A DNA stretch of 64,000 bases from Haloplanus aerogenes (GTDB taxonomy: Archaea; Halobacteriota; Halobacteria; Halobacteriales; Haloferacaceae), in assembly GCF_003856835.1 (NCBI RefSeq), contig NZ_CP034145.1, positions 992,001-1,056,000 on the forward strand, read 5' to 3'. The notes under the pieces were generated by a model, which had not been told where the DNA came from, ran no database searches, and saw only the letters and a program-made list of their open reading frames with translations. Within the stretch, counting starts at the first letter, position 1. Each line of letters begins with the position of its first letter. The position numbers and the translations under genes are program-made. Below are positions 25,898-35,576 of the stretch, piece by piece.

Positions 25898-27835
25898 TCA
25901 GATGTCGGTGACGCGCGCGTACGCGTCGTCGAGGGCCTGTGCGTCTTCCGGCAGGAGTGCCACGACGAGGAACGTCGGGTACTCGGCCATGTACGCCACC
26001 AAATTGGCGAGCCGTTCGGAGTCGATCGCCTCGAGCGAGTCCAGCAGCATGAACGGCACCGTCTCGTACACCTCGTGGACGAGATAGCCCGCGAGGGCGA
26101 ACACGAGGCCGGTCACTTCGCGTTCGCTTTCGCTGAGGTGGTCGACCGTGTCCTCGTACGTCGCGCCCGTATCGGTACTGCGGACGACGTGGAGTTCGAA
26201 CGCCGTCCGCTCGACCGTCCGCCGCCCCTGACGAATCTCCTGCTCGATGGGTTCGATCCAGATGCGTTCGAGATTCGCGTAGCCGAGGATGTCGAGGACG
26301 GCGTCCATGTGGTCGTTGAACTGCTCGACGGACTCGGATTCGATTCGGTCGATGCGCGTCCGAAGGTCGGTCAGTTCCTCTCGGACCGCCTCGCGTTCCT
26401 CTTCCAGTCGGTGTTCCTCGGCCAGTCGGTCCTCGACGGTCGCGATGCGGTCGGTCACGTCGTCGAGGTCCGACTCGAGCCGCCCCAGTTCGAATTCCAA
26501 CTGGTTGGCTTCCTTGTGTAAGTCGAGGATTTCCCCAAACTCCTCGTCTTCGAGCGTCTCGACTTCGGCTTCGAGGTCGTCGATGTCGTCGTTGAGGCGC
26601 TCGCGCTCCTCGCGGAGGTCGGCAAGGCGCTCGTTTCGCTGTTCGAGTTCCGCCTCGATGTCGTCGAGTTTGCGCTCGACGCGTTCTCGACGACGCTGCC
26701 GGTCCCGGAGTTCGCGTTGCTCGTCGCGTAGCTCCTCCAGCTCCGCCTCCAGCTCGCGAATCGTCTCGAGTTTCTCCTGTCGAACCGAGCGCAGCTGATC
26801 GAGAGTCTCCGTAATGCGCTCCGTATCGACCTCCGACCCGCAGGTCCAGCAGACGACAGTGTCCTCGACGAGTTCGTCGGTCACCGCACCGTCGTCCGCC
26901 CGAAGCACGCCGGCGAGCGCGTTCTCGTCCCCGTCGAGCAGTTCCTCGTTGAACTGGATGACATCCTGCAGGTTGCTCATTTCGCTCTCCAGCCGATCCG
27001 TCCGATTTCGGAGCCGGGTGATCTCACGGTCGAGTTCGTCGTGCTCCCCCATCGGGGCCTCGGGGAGGTCGTCCAACTCCGATTCGAGTTCACGCCGTTC
27101 GGTCGTCAGCGACTCGATGCTCTGCTGTTCGAGGTCGATATCGGAGCGAATCTGTTCGAGCGCCGAGCGCTTGTCCCGGAGATCCTCCAAGCGTGCTTCG
27201 AGTTCCCGCTTCTCGTCGCGCGTCTCGTCGACATCGGCGTCCAGCGACTCGATTTCGGCCTCCTTTGCCCTCAGCGCCTCGCGCTTCTCCTCGATGTCGG
27301 CTTCGAGTCGGGTTCGCTCCTCCTCCAGTTCGGGGAGCTCTCCCTTCAGCGACTCCAGCTCGGAGAGTTCGTCGTCGATCCGCGACTTCTCCTGTTCGCG
27401 CTCCCGAATCTCGGCCTGGATTTCCGCCGTGTCGACCGGTCGCATGATGAGTTGGCGCAGATCTGCACCCATGGCGACGGCCTGTCGAGCTTCGTTCGAT
27501 TCGAGCAGGAAGGCGAAGAGATCGGCGAGTTCGGTGTCGTCGAGATACGGAGTCCCGCTGGTCGCGACGGTACCGTTCGTCCGTGTTAGCGTCCGGATGT
27601 ACTTCTCGCCGCCGAGTTCGAGTTCGATCCGCCCCTCCTCGGCGTCGCCTTTCAACGACACGTCGTCGCTGCCGAGGACGCCCATGATCGACCGAAGGAA
27701 GGAGGTTCGATTTGTTGCATTGCGGCCGGTCAACACCGTGACTCCGGGGGCGATGTCGACCGTCGTCTCGTCGATTCCCCCCACGTTGGTTACTCGAAAC
27801 GTGGCTGGGTGCTCCAGCGAACGCGTCTCGGTCAT
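25898..27835 (-). CDS. Archaea-specific SMC-related ATPase with zinc hook (Sph-like)
   Basis: 645 residues from the ATG at 27835 (MTETRSLEHPATFRVTNVGG); in-frame ATGs upstream are possible. It has an N-terminal ATPase half with a Walker A-like loop GRNATNRTS (37-45) lacking the usual GK[ST]. Long coiled coils (about 145-310 and 350-510) flank a Rad50-type zinc hook CWTCGS (C329, C332). The C-terminal half carries LSESEREVTGLVFALAG (signature) and PFMLLDSLEAID (Walker B). It fits the Sph/archaea-specific SMC-related family found next to rdfA in haloarchaea, suggesting a part in cell shape or chromosome organisation. ATP hydrolysis is uncertain given the altered Walker A, which seems normal for this family. 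Confidence 0.85.
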   Translation of the reverse strand: MTETRSLEHPATFRVTNVGGIDETTVDIAPGVTVLTGRNATNRTSFLRSIMGVLGSDDVSLKGDAEEGRIELELGGEKYIRTLTRTNGTVATSGTPYLDDTELADLFAFLLESNEARQAVAMGADLRQLIMRPVDTAEIQAEIREREQEKSRIDDELSELESLKGELPELEEERTRLEADIEEKREALRAKEAEIESLDADVDETRDEKRELEARLEDLRDKRSALEQIRSDIDLEQQSIESLTTERRELESELDDLPEAPMGEHDELDREITRLRNRTDRLESEMSNLQDVIQFNEELLDGDENALAGVLRADDGAVTDELVEDTVVCWTCGSEVDTERITETLDQLRSVRQEKLETIRELEAELEELRDEQRELRDRQRRRERVERKLDDIEAELEQRNERLADLREERERLNDDIDDLEAEVETLEDEEFGEILDLHKEANQLEFELGRLESDLDDVTDRIATVEDRLAEEHRLEEEREAVREELTDLRTRIDRIESESVEQFNDHMDAVLDILGYANLERIWIEPIEQEIRQGRRTVERTAFELHVVRSTDTGATYEDTVDHLSESEREVTGLVFALAGYLVHEVYETVPFMLLDSLEAIDSERLANLVAYMAEYPTFLVVALLPEDAQALDDAYARVTDI

Positions 27836-27925
27836 ATGCGTACCCATGACATACCCACAGTAAAATGTTACTGTCGACACCCCTCAGACTGCGGAGTGGA
27901 TAACAAGCATACGCGTGTTATTTTG

Positions 27926-28729
27926 CTACGCACCGTCGGACGATGCCAGCTGACTGATCTCGCGTTCGACGTTCTCGACAGCGTTCTGGAGGATGTCGAC
28001 CGACCGACCGACTGAGGCCTCGTCGAGCTCGAAGCGGTACGCCGGGCCACCGATGGACAGGCCGCCGAGAACCGTGCCGTCGTCCAGCGTGACGGGAGCG
28101 GCGATGGACCGGAACCCGACTTCCAGCTCCTCGTCGTTCGTCGCGTACCCTTGCTCCCGGACGGTGTCGAGTTCCGCCAACAGCGTCTCCCGGTCGGTAA
28201 TGGTGCTGTCGGTCGTCGCCGGGAGTCCACGGCGGTCGAGAATCTCCTCGACGCGCTCAGTCGGCAGTTCCGAGAGGACGGCCTTGCCGGGTGCGGAGTT
28301 GTGCATCCGGAACTTGCTTCCGACCTTCAGAAAGGTACTCCCAACTGCCGGGTTGTTCGGGTTCGCGTCGCCCATCACGTACTCGATGGAGTACATGTAG
28401 CCGTTCTCCGCGACGGCGAAGTTCGCCTCCTCGTTCGTCGATTCGGCGAGTCGGTACACCTGAATCTTCGCCGGCGTGTAGTCTTCCCGCCGATTCCGGG
28501 CGTGTTCGCCAAACTCCAGAAAGCGGAGCCCGATGTGATACTCCCCGCGCTCCTCGACCAGCAATCCCTCGTGGACGAGCGTCGCTAGGTGGTTGTGAAC
28601 GGTGCTTTTCGCCAGATCGAGTGCCGCCGCCAGCTCGGTCAGCGTTGCCCCGTCACGACGCTGTATCTCCCGCCCGATCCTGATCGACGTCTGCGTCGTC
28701 TTGACCGGCCGCGCGCGATTGTCGTTCAT
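27926..28729 (-). CDS. IclR-family transcription regulator
   Basis: 267 residues. An N-terminal winged helix (about 20-75, GATLTELAAALDLAKSTVHN) is followed by the IclR ligand-binding domain (about 85-260) with SAPGKAVLSELP and FRSIAAPVTLDDGTVLGGLSIGGPA. In haloarchaea such regulators often control catabolic genes beside them, here the amidohydrolase / permease cluster at 29200-34055. TTCACACAT occurs on the minus strand just upstream of the start (28766-28774) and on the plus strand again near 28951, a possible operator. The ligand is unknown. Confidence 0.88.
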   Translation of the reverse strand: MNDNRARPVKTTQTSIRIGREIQRRDGATLTELAAALDLAKSTVHNHLATLVHEGLLVEERGEYHIGLRFLEFGEHARNRREDYTPAKIQVYRLAESTNEEANFAVAENGYMYSIEYVMGDANPNNPAVGSTFLKVGSKFRMHNSAPGKAVLSELPTERVEEILDRRGLPATTDSTITDRETLLAELDTVREQGYATNDEELEVGFRSIAAPVTLDDGTVLGGLSIGGPAYRFELDEASVGRSVDILQNAVENVEREISQLASSDGA

Positions 28730-29199
28730 GCAACCGAGTTGGCACGTGCGACCATAAGCGTTCGGTATGTGTGAACTCCGACTCGGGCCGATTCGACGGG
28801 AATCGAGTTCTTTCCGGCCACAGTATCCGAGATATATTAGTACGATGCATAATATGCCGGCTCGGGAAGCACCTTCGCCTCTCGCACGCGGAGGCTGTGT
28901 CCGGTCGGTGTCGCGATTGCTCGACGCTGGTATAAACGGCTCCCGAATTATTCACACATCGTGAACAATCGTGCCAGTCACGTACCGACAGCTCGTCCAA
29001 ATCGGCCGACTGCGCAACGAACGGCGGGTGGGCCGGAAACCGCGAGTGCGACGACGGGACTGTCGCGTTCACGTCGTGTGGGAACAATCGACTTGGAGGG
29101 ACCGCCGATCGAAGGTCGGCGATGCTGCGGCTAGCCGGCATTGCGTCGCTGAAAAAGAGCCAACGTATCGATGCGCGTCGCCCTACACGTCGTCGCAGT
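28730..29199. other. Intergenic region upstream of the IclR regulator
   Basis: About 470 bases without a recognised gene. It contains AT-rich promoter-like sequence near 28830-28850 and the TTCACACAT-type motif near 28951-28965 (TTCACACATCGTGAAC, roughly palindromic). Short frames in several phases show no domain. Confidence 0.4.
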
Positions 29200-30588
29200 T
29201 CACCGTCGATTCGGCGACCAGTCGGGGCGCTCCCGGTGGACGTACTCCCCGTATCCCGGTTCGCCGACGACTTCGCCGTCGTCCGCGATGAGTTCACCCC
29301 GGAGGAAGGTCTTTTTCACGCGACCCGTCACCTCTCGACCCTCGTAGATCGAGTAGTCGGCGACCGACGCGTTGTCGGCGGCGGAGATTGTGTACTCCTC
29401 GTTCGGATCGAAGACGACGATGTCGGCGTCCGTCCCGGGTTCGAGCGTCCCCTTGCCGGGGAGGCCGAACGTGCGGGCCGGGTTGGTACACATGACGCGC
29501 ACGAGGAAGGGGTACGAGAAGCCGCGCTCGTTGACCGCCTCGTCGTGGAACACGGGCAGCGTCGTCTGCAGGCTGTTGACGCCGAAGGAGCTGTCCCACC
29601 AGTGTTCGACCTCCTTGTCGGCGCGGCGGAAGGCGACGTGGTCGGTGGAAACGACGCTCAGCGCGCCGTCGTGCAGGTGGTCGAAGAGCGCGTCTCGGTC
29701 CGCGGGCGTCCGCAGCGGCGGAGCCTGAATCGCGAGGCTCCCCTGTGCCTCGTACGCGGACTCGTCCAGCGCCGCGTAGTGGGTGCAGGTCTCGCCGCGT
29801 ACCTCGCTCCCGTCGGTCTGGAAGTCCTCGAGGACATCCGCGGCCTTCGCACACGAGGTGTGGATGCCGTAGTACTTGGCACCCGCCTCCTGTGCCATCC
29901 GAACGGCGTCTTCCGCGGCCATTGCCTCGGCGTAGTCCGGCCGAGCGCGCGGGTACTCGCGCGGATGTCCCTCGCCGTTCGCCTTGAGCCGGTCTGTCAG
30001 GTGGTTACAGACCGACGCATCCTCCGTGTGGAGGACTGCAACGGCGTCGCGTTCGGCAACCTCCTCGAACACCTGGTTCATGAACCCGTTCGAGAGGCCG
30101 ATCTCGTAGGCCGTGAACATCTTGATCGAGGTGACGCCCTCCTCCACCACGGCGTCCAGTTCGTCGAAAACGGCCGGGTCCTCGCGCGTGATGACGCCGT
30201 GGAGTCCGAAGTCGATCAGCGAGTCCTCACCCTTGCGCTTCTGGCGCTCCACCGCTTCCATCAGGGTGCCTTTCTCGTCCCAGACGCTGAGGTCACCGAG
30301 CCACGCCTCCCACGCGAAATTGACACAGGAGGTGACGCCGCCCAGCGCGGCCGCACTCGTCCCCGTCTCGTAGGAGTCGTTCGAGAGGTAGCCGTCGATG
30401 TGCACGTGCGGATCGACGACACCCGGCATTACCAACTTCCCCGACGCGTCCACGACTTCTTCGGCTTCGGGCATGCTCTTTGCATCCCCGATGGCGGTGA
30501 TGGTCCCACCGTCGACCGCGAGGTCCGCCTCTAGGAGACGCTCTGGCGTTACTATCGTCCCGTCGCTAATGACCAAGTCGGCGGTCAT
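29200..30588 (-). CDS. Cyclic amidohydrolase (dihydropyrimidinase / hydantoinase / allantoinase type)
   Basis: 462 residues of the dinuclear-zinc amidohydrolase superfamily. Predicted ligands are H61 and H63 (DPHVHIDG), carbamylated Lys156 (SIKMFTAYE), H187 (VLHTEDAS), H243 (GIHTSCAK) and Asp316 (STDHVAF). It opens a cyclic amide ring of a hydantoin, dihydropyrimidine or allantoin in the cytoplasm. The M20 amidohydrolase at 32291 could take the ring-opened carbamoyl product and the NCS1 permease would import the ring. It is divergent from the permease across a 149-base region. The choice between substrates cannot be made from sequence. Confidence 0.88.
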   Translation of the reverse strand: MTADLVISDGTIVTPERLLEADLAVDGGTITAIGDAKSMPEAEEVVDASGKLVMPGVVDPHVHIDGYLSNDSYETGTSAAALGGVTSCVNFAWEAWLGDLSVWDEKGTLMEAVERQKRKGEDSLIDFGLHGVITREDPAVFDELDAVVEEGVTSIKMFTAYEIGLSNGFMNQVFEEVAERDAVAVLHTEDASVCNHLTDRLKANGEGHPREYPRARPDYAEAMAAEDAVRMAQEAGAKYYGIHTSCAKAADVLEDFQTDGSEVRGETCTHYAALDESAYEAQGSLAIQAPPLRTPADRDALFDHLHDGALSVVSTDHVAFRRADKEVEHWWDSSFGVNSLQTTLPVFHDEAVNERGFSYPFLVRVMCTNPARTFGLPGKGTLEPGTDADIVVFDPNEEYTISAADNASVADYSIYEGREVTGRVKKTFLRGELIADDGEVVGEPGYGEYVHRERPDWSPNRR

Positions 30589-30737
30589 GGGCTAGTCCAC
30601 TGGGCGCGGCATCTTAACTGTGACTATCGTACCCATACCGTATGCTATCCCGCCACGGACCAAAATCTATATATAGTTGGACAAGAACCTTACTCGCGGA
30701 CATGTCTGTGTCAGCGAATGACATAGGGTGATCTGCC
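30589..30737. promoter_or_regulatory. Divergent promoter region of the amidohydrolase and permease genes
   Basis: 149 bases between divergent genes. CTATATATAG at 30667-30676 is a good TATA box for the permease, which starts at 30738. An IclR-type site was not identified with certainty. Confidence 0.45.
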
Positions 30738-32102
30738 ATGTCAGAAGAAACAAATTCCGAAGGGTTGGAACCGATTCCGGCTGACGAACGAGAGATGGGC
30801 CTCACACACTACATCCCCGTGTGGTGGTCCTCGATGATCGTCGTCCAGTCGTTCGCAGTAGCGTTCTTTGCGATTCATCCACAGGGTGCGTTGAACCTCG
30901 TCCAAGCGATCATCGCCGTCGGGGTCAGCGCGTTCGTCATCGCCCTGTTTTTCGTGTTCAACGGTCTGCCGGGGTACGAAACGGGGATCCCCTTCTCGGC
31001 GCAGACTCGGTCGTCGTTCGGCGTGAGGGGCGCCAACATCCCGAACTTCATGCGCGCGATTCCGGCTATCGCGTGGCTCGGCATCGGTAACTGGATCGGG
31101 GCGAACGCCATGAACGTCATCACCATGACGCTCTGGGGCTTCGGGAACGAGTTCGTCTACTTCGGTCTGTTCACGCTCTTCAACATCCTCCTCTCGATCA
31201 AGGGCGTGACCTCGATCAAGTGGTTCGACTCCATCGCCGCTGGCGTCATCATCGTCCTCATGTCCTACACGGTGTACGTCGTCTGGACGGCGAACACGCT
31301 CCCGGACACGCTCGTGACCTACGACGGCACGTGGGGGATGGGCTTCTGGACCGTGATCGCCGCGTCCGTGGGCACCGTCATCACGGGTGGCCTGAACGCG
31401 TCGGACATGAGTCGGCACCTGAAGCCATCCGACGGGTCGGGGAACCACATCGTCGGTCACTTGCTCGGCCTCGCGCCACCACTCCTGTTCATGATGGTCG
31501 TCGGACTGGTGTTCGGCATCTTCACTGGGAATCCGAACCCTATCGAGGCGATCATGAACGTCGCGCCGAGTCCGCTGCTCGGGGCGCTCATGCTCATCTT
31601 CGTGTTGACCGCCCAAATCTCGACGAACTTGACGATGAACATCCTGCCGCCCACGCATATCTTCCAGGACTCGTTCGGTGTGTCTTGGAAGACGGGCGTC
31701 ATCCTCACCGGCATCCTGTCCGTGCTGACCTTCCCGTGGGTGCTGTTCACCAGCCAGTGGTTCTTCACCTTCATCAACTTCTACGCGCTCTTCCTCGGGC
31801 CTGCCCTCGGCGTCATGATCGCCGACTACTGGCTCGTCCGGAAGCGCGACACCGACATTCCGGAGCTGTACAAGCGCGACGAATCCTCGAAGTTCTGGTA
31901 CTGGAAGGGATTCTCCGTCGCTGGCGTCGGAAGCCTCGTCGTCGGTGCGCTCGTCAGCGTGCCGCTGATGGAGATCTCGTGGATGATCGGTCTCCCCACG
32001 GCGTTCGTCACGTACACCGCGCTCCGAACGTACGGCGTCGAGGAGATGTTCAGTACCGGCGACGCGTCGGTGGTGGCGGATGGGGGGCAAAGCGAGCAAT
32101 GA
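30738..32102 (+). CDS. NCS1-family nucleobase/hydantoin:cation symporter
   Basis: 454 residues with about twelve membrane helices and an N-terminal cytoplasmic segment (LEPIPADEREMGLTHYIPVW). NCS1 features include GLPGYETGIPFSAQTRSSFG early in the chain, AWLGIGNWIGANAMN, and STNLTMNILPPTH in the middle. Members carry cytosine, uracil, allantoin or hydantoins with Na+ or H+. The neighbouring cyclic amidohydrolase and carbamoyl hydrolase point to a hydantoin, pyrimidine or allantoin substrate. Confidence 0.9.
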   Translation: MSEETNSEGLEPIPADEREMGLTHYIPVWWSSMIVVQSFAVAFFAIHPQGALNLVQAIIAVGVSAFVIALFFVFNGLPGYETGIPFSAQTRSSFGVRGANIPNFMRAIPAIAWLGIGNWIGANAMNVITMTLWGFGNEFVYFGLFTLFNILLSIKGVTSIKWFDSIAAGVIIVLMSYTVYVVWTANTLPDTLVTYDGTWGMGFWTVIAASVGTVITGGLNASDMSRHLKPSDGSGNHIVGHLLGLAPPLLFMMVVGLVFGIFTGNPNPIEAIMNVAPSPLLGALMLIFVLTAQISTNLTMNILPPTHIFQDSFGVSWKTGVILTGILSVLTFPWVLFTSQWFFTFINFYALFLGPALGVMIADYWLVRKRDTDIPELYKRDESSKFWYWKGFSVAGVGSLVVGALVSVPLMEISWMIGLPTAFVTYTALRTYGVEEMFSTGDASVVADGGQSEQ

Positions 32103-32290
32103 CTGAACGGATCGACAGTCAGTAATTGGATTCGGAACGGTAGCGAGCAGTACCAGCGACTCCGACGACGCCGCGGCTATTTTTGAGCAGCGCGTGTGAC
32201 GAGACGGGTCGTACAGGCGCCTCTCGTCACCGCGGGTGACGCGACTGTTCGGTCAGGATAGCGAACGGGCAGCCGACGCCATGGGTAGCC

Positions 32291-33559
32291 TCACTCCGCG
32301 GCGAGATCGGCTAGCGCCGTCGCCATCACCTGCGTCACAGCCGCACAACTGTCCCAGTCGGTCCACTCCATCGGACTGTGCGACACGCCGTCGCGCGACG
32401 GTGCAAACAGCATTCCTGCGTCGGTGACCTTGGCGATATGCATGGTGTCGTGGCCGGCGCCGGAGTGGAGTTCGAGCGCGTCGACCGACGACGCGGACGC
32501 CGCCGCGCGCAACGCGTCCGTACACCGGTCGGACATACCGATCGGTTCGATGTCGTACGGTCGTTCGAACGTCGTCACGACCCCGCGTTCGTCTTCGAGC
32601 GCCGACAGCCGCTCGCGAACGCGGTCGACGATCAGCTCCATCGGCTCGTAGGACACGTCGCGAACGTCGATACCCAGCTCGACGCGTCCCGGAACCACGT
32701 TGATCGCGTTCGGCGCGACGTCGAGTTTTCCGACCGTCCCGACCACCGTCTCACCGTACTCCTCGACGACTTCGTTCGTCGTTCGCTCCACGTCGAGGAC
32801 GACCTCACTCGCCGCCGCCAGCGCGTCACGCCGGTCGTGCATCGCCGTACAGCCGGAGTGGTTTGCCTCGCCAGCGATTTCGATCAGACAGCGAATCGTC
32901 CCCGTGATGGATGTGACGATGCCGACTGGGGCGCCGGCGTCTTCGAGCCGCTCGCTCTGCTCGACGTGGAGTTCGAGCCACGAGTCCCAGTCGCTGGCGT
33001 CGATCCGGCCGGTGCCACGGAAGCCGATGTCGGTCAGCGCCTCGTCGAGCGTCACACCCTCGTCGTCTTCGAGCGCGAGGGCGGCCTCGACGGTGCGCTG
33101 GCCGCTGGCGACCGACGAGCCAAGGACGCCGTCGGAGAAGCGCGACCCTTCCTCTTCGGTGAAGCACACGACGTCGAGCGGGCGCGCGAGCGAGACGTCC
33201 GCGGACTGGAGCGCGCGGATCGCCTCTAGTGCGCCGTAGACGCCGAGGACGCCGTCGAAGATGCCGCCGCGGGGCACGGAGTCGAGGTGGCTCCCGGTCG
33301 CGACCGCGGGCGCCGTCGGGTCGGCCGTCTCCGGAACCCACCGCCCGGCGATGTTGCCGACAGCGTCGACGCGCACGTCGAGACCCGCCGCCTCCAACCG
33401 ATTCACGAAGTACTCGCGGGCGCTTCTGTTCGCCTCCGTCCCCGTCAGGACCGTTCGACAGTTCCCCTCGTCGACCGGGACGGCACCGTACTCGGCGTTC
33501 GTTCTGATGTCGTTTCGGAGTCGCTCCTCGTCGACACAGTCGTGGATCTCTCGGGGCAT
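32291..33559 (-). CDS. M20-family Zn-dependent carbamoyl/ureido hydrolase (HyuC/allantoate amidohydrolase type)
   Basis: 422 residues from the ATG at 33559 (MPREIHDCVDEERLRNDIRT). Typical metal-site motifs are TGSHLDSVPRGGIFDG, CFTEEEGSRF, WLELHVEQS and HSGAGHDTM. This subgroup splits N-carbamoyl amino acids, ureidopropionate or allantoate, giving ammonia, CO2 and the acid, the step after ring opening. It is probably cotranscribed with the DUF3830 gene upstream (79-base gap). Confidence 0.88.
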   Translation of the reverse strand: MPREIHDCVDEERLRNDIRTNAEYGAVPVDEGNCRTVLTGTEANRSAREYFVNRLEAAGLDVRVDAVGNIAGRWVPETADPTAPAVATGSHLDSVPRGGIFDGVLGVYGALEAIRALQSADVSLARPLDVVCFTEEEGSRFSDGVLGSSVASGQRTVEAALALEDDEGVTLDEALTDIGFRGTGRIDASDWDSWLELHVEQSERLEDAGAPVGIVTSITGTIRCLIEIAGEANHSGCTAMHDRRDALAAASEVVLDVERTTNEVVEEYGETVVGTVGKLDVAPNAINVVPGRVELGIDVRDVSYEPMELIVDRVRERLSALEDERGVVTTFERPYDIEPIGMSDRCTDALRAAASASSVDALELHSGAGHDTMHIAKVTDAGMLFAPSRDGVSHSPMEWTDWDSCAAVTQVMATALADLAAE

Positions 33560-33638
33560 GCCTGCTAACCGTGTCAAGATACACCACACAGCCTGTTGAA
33601 GATACCGGAAAAACCGTTCCGAAACCGCGCCCGCGTCG

Positions 33639-34055
33639 CTACTTCTCGCGGACGACGATGTCCATCATGCCGTCTTCGAGCGTCGCCTGCTCCAGCTCCG
33701 CCAGCTCCTCGCGGCTCGCGTTGAGCGTCGCGACGTGATTCCCCGCCAGTTCGCCCGCGGGACTCTTGAAGCACGTCGGCCCACACGGGACGAGGATCTC
33801 CTGTTCGTTGCGGTAACCGGGGTAGAGCAGGATGTCACCCCGCGACGGGTAGACGGTGTGATTCTCGCGCGGAATCTCCGGCAGGTCGACCTCGTCGATG
33901 TTGATCCACGTCGCGTGACCGCTCCACCGGACGTGCATCAACTGTGACTCCAGCGGGAGGAACTCACGCAGTGCTGCGACCGACTCCGGCGCCTCGTCGG
34001 GGAGGAGGTCGGCGGTGAAACTCTGCCCCTCGATGTCGAACTCGAGTTGCCGCAT
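33639..34055 (-). CDS. DUF3830 protein (cyclophilin-like fold)
   Basis: 138 residues, recognised from MRQLEFDIEGQSFTADLLPD, LMHVRWSGHATWI, NHTVYPSRGDILLYPG and ILVPCGPTCFKSPAGELAGN. DUF3830 proteins have a cyclophilin-like barrel, lack a proven activity and often sit with hydantoin or pyrimidine catabolic genes, as here. It is first in a likely two-gene operon with the M20 hydrolase. Confidence 0.82.
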   Translation of the reverse strand: MRQLEFDIEGQSFTADLLPDEAPESVAALREFLPLESQLMHVRWSGHATWINIDEVDLPEIPRENHTVYPSRGDILLYPGYRNEQEILVPCGPTCFKSPAGELAGNHVATLNASREELAELEQATLEDGMMDIVVREK

Positions 34056-34975
34056 GATGAGACACGCAGTAGCATAGAATATAAGCGTTGTGGAGAATGT
34101 ACCGCATCGAGGCGGCTTTGCGGCCGGTCACGCTGGCGACCACCGATGACTCGCGTGGGGCGTGAACGACCCCGTCACGACGAGTTGCGTCGACACGGGA
34201 GCGACTGACCACAAAACTTATTACATTCGAGAGCAGCAGTCGACGCGTCCGGAACCAAGTGGCAACCATCGCTGGGACGACTAGTGTGATCCATCTACGC
34301 CAGTCCGGACGCGTCGATCATCTCCCCTACCGCGGGTCGACTACCAGCGGTGACGGCCTGCCTCCCCGTCGCCGTTTTCGCGAACCCCGGCTCGTCCTGT
34401 CCACACGTGCCCGAGTAGTATCGCCGTGTGACCGATACCAAATAGTATAAAATCAAGAATGACTATTTCTATTATATATTAGAGATCTTACCTTCCCGCC
34501 GAGTTATCTAAAAGATGGATTCAAAGCGTTTCAGCGCTTCTTATCACTAAATACGTCTATAGAGGTGTGAATGATGGCATCGGCGATTAAAAAAAGCACT
34601 ATTTCCACAATTTAGCCCCTCCCCTATTCCTTTTATTGTGCGTTTTATTGGGAATGATGTGCTATTTACTCTATTCCAATCGTATTCTGAACAATATGTA
34701 CGATCTAACTTTATCATTACCCTTCTACAGTAATGAATCATTTCTGATATAGACTGAACGGCAACTTAGCGTGAGTGGATCCGGATCAAACACCGGTCGA
34801 CACCCCCGTTTCCAGACGGTCAGCAGACGCCGTAACGGCTGTTTCGGGGTCGGCCTCGCGTCGAACTTCGCGCTCCTGGCGAGTCTGGAACTCGCGAGCA
34901 TCGCGCTCGGCGTTGGCGGCGTGCTCTGGTTCGCCGTGATCGAGTCGTCACTCGTCCCGCGTCCCACCCGCCAGA
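34056..34975. other. Long gene-free stretch with an AT-rich core
   Basis: About 920 bases. The core at 34440-34760 is strikingly AT-rich for this genome, with runs such as CTATTATATATTAG, and holds no plausible gene. After it (34780-34975), a frame without a clear start reads [20 protein letters not shown] and on, resembling a membrane-protein tail, possibly from a P-type ATPase C-terminus; this is a weak guess. It runs straight into the UspA fragment that follows. Confidence 0.45.
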
Positions 34976-35247
34976 TAGTAGCGAATTCGGTCGGTCGTCG
35001 ACTCGGCCACCTTCACGAACTCGACGACGCTGGCATCGAACCGACGTCGAAGGCGGTCGAGTACGGGCCGTCGATCCACAAAGTGATTCTCACGTACATC
35101 GAGGAACACGACATCGATCTCGTTGTCGTCGGCACTCACGGGCGAACCGGCTTCGATCGATACGTGCTGGGCAGCGTCACCGACTATCTCGTCCGCACGT
35201 CTCCCATTCCCGTGTTGACGGCCCGGGCGCCACCGACGGACACGTAA
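34976..35247 (+). pseudogene. UspA C-terminal half (fragment)
   Basis: About 90 codons matching the second half of a UspA domain: [20 protein letters not shown] and the full signature [15 protein letters not shown], ending PIPVLTARA and a normal stop. The N-terminal half with its LVPTDGS strand is missing. The frame continues upstream into unrelated hydrophobic sequence, so this is a fused remnant and not a working protein. The N-terminal half of a UspA is found alone at 46890-47024, next to the duplicate of the same SLC13 gene. Confidence 0.75.
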
Positions 35248-35576
35248 CGTCTGCGGGCGAGCGAACGCATCGAATACAGGCCTGTCAGTAGCAGGAAATG
35301 CACGTAACCACATTCTCTATCGAGGGTTGTGTTGTTGAATTGGTCGCTAGCGAGGAGACCTAGTGAGTAGCCCTCTCGCGATCAGTACCTGCCCAAAATC
35401 CGAACGGCTTCGATCGGTGACCGAGTCTCCGTACTGGCTGTACCCACTCCGCATCGAGTTTTCCTCGGTTGACGAGCGCGTTTATTCGAGGTGGCCGGAG
35501 GTACACGAATAGGAACTCCGAGACCACGAATTCCCCGCTCATAATGACGAGGGGTCTCTCATCAACGGGTACAGAT
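35248..35576. other. Intergenic region without a recognised gene
   Basis: About 330 bases between the UspA fragment and the duplicated 3' flank of the SLC13 gene. A minus-strand frame of 77 residues (35360-35593) starts MGVLDRSVPVDERPLVIMSG; I do not recognise it and cannot support it as a gene. Confidence 0.35.

Noticed and set aside
29122-30534. 470-residue plus-strand frame opposite the amidohydrolase
   Set aside because: Antisense shadow; the minus strand has all zinc ligands in order.
30741-32099. 452-residue minus-strand frame opposite the NCS1 permease
   Set aside because: His/Arg/Asp-rich, no domain; typical mirror of a membrane protein.
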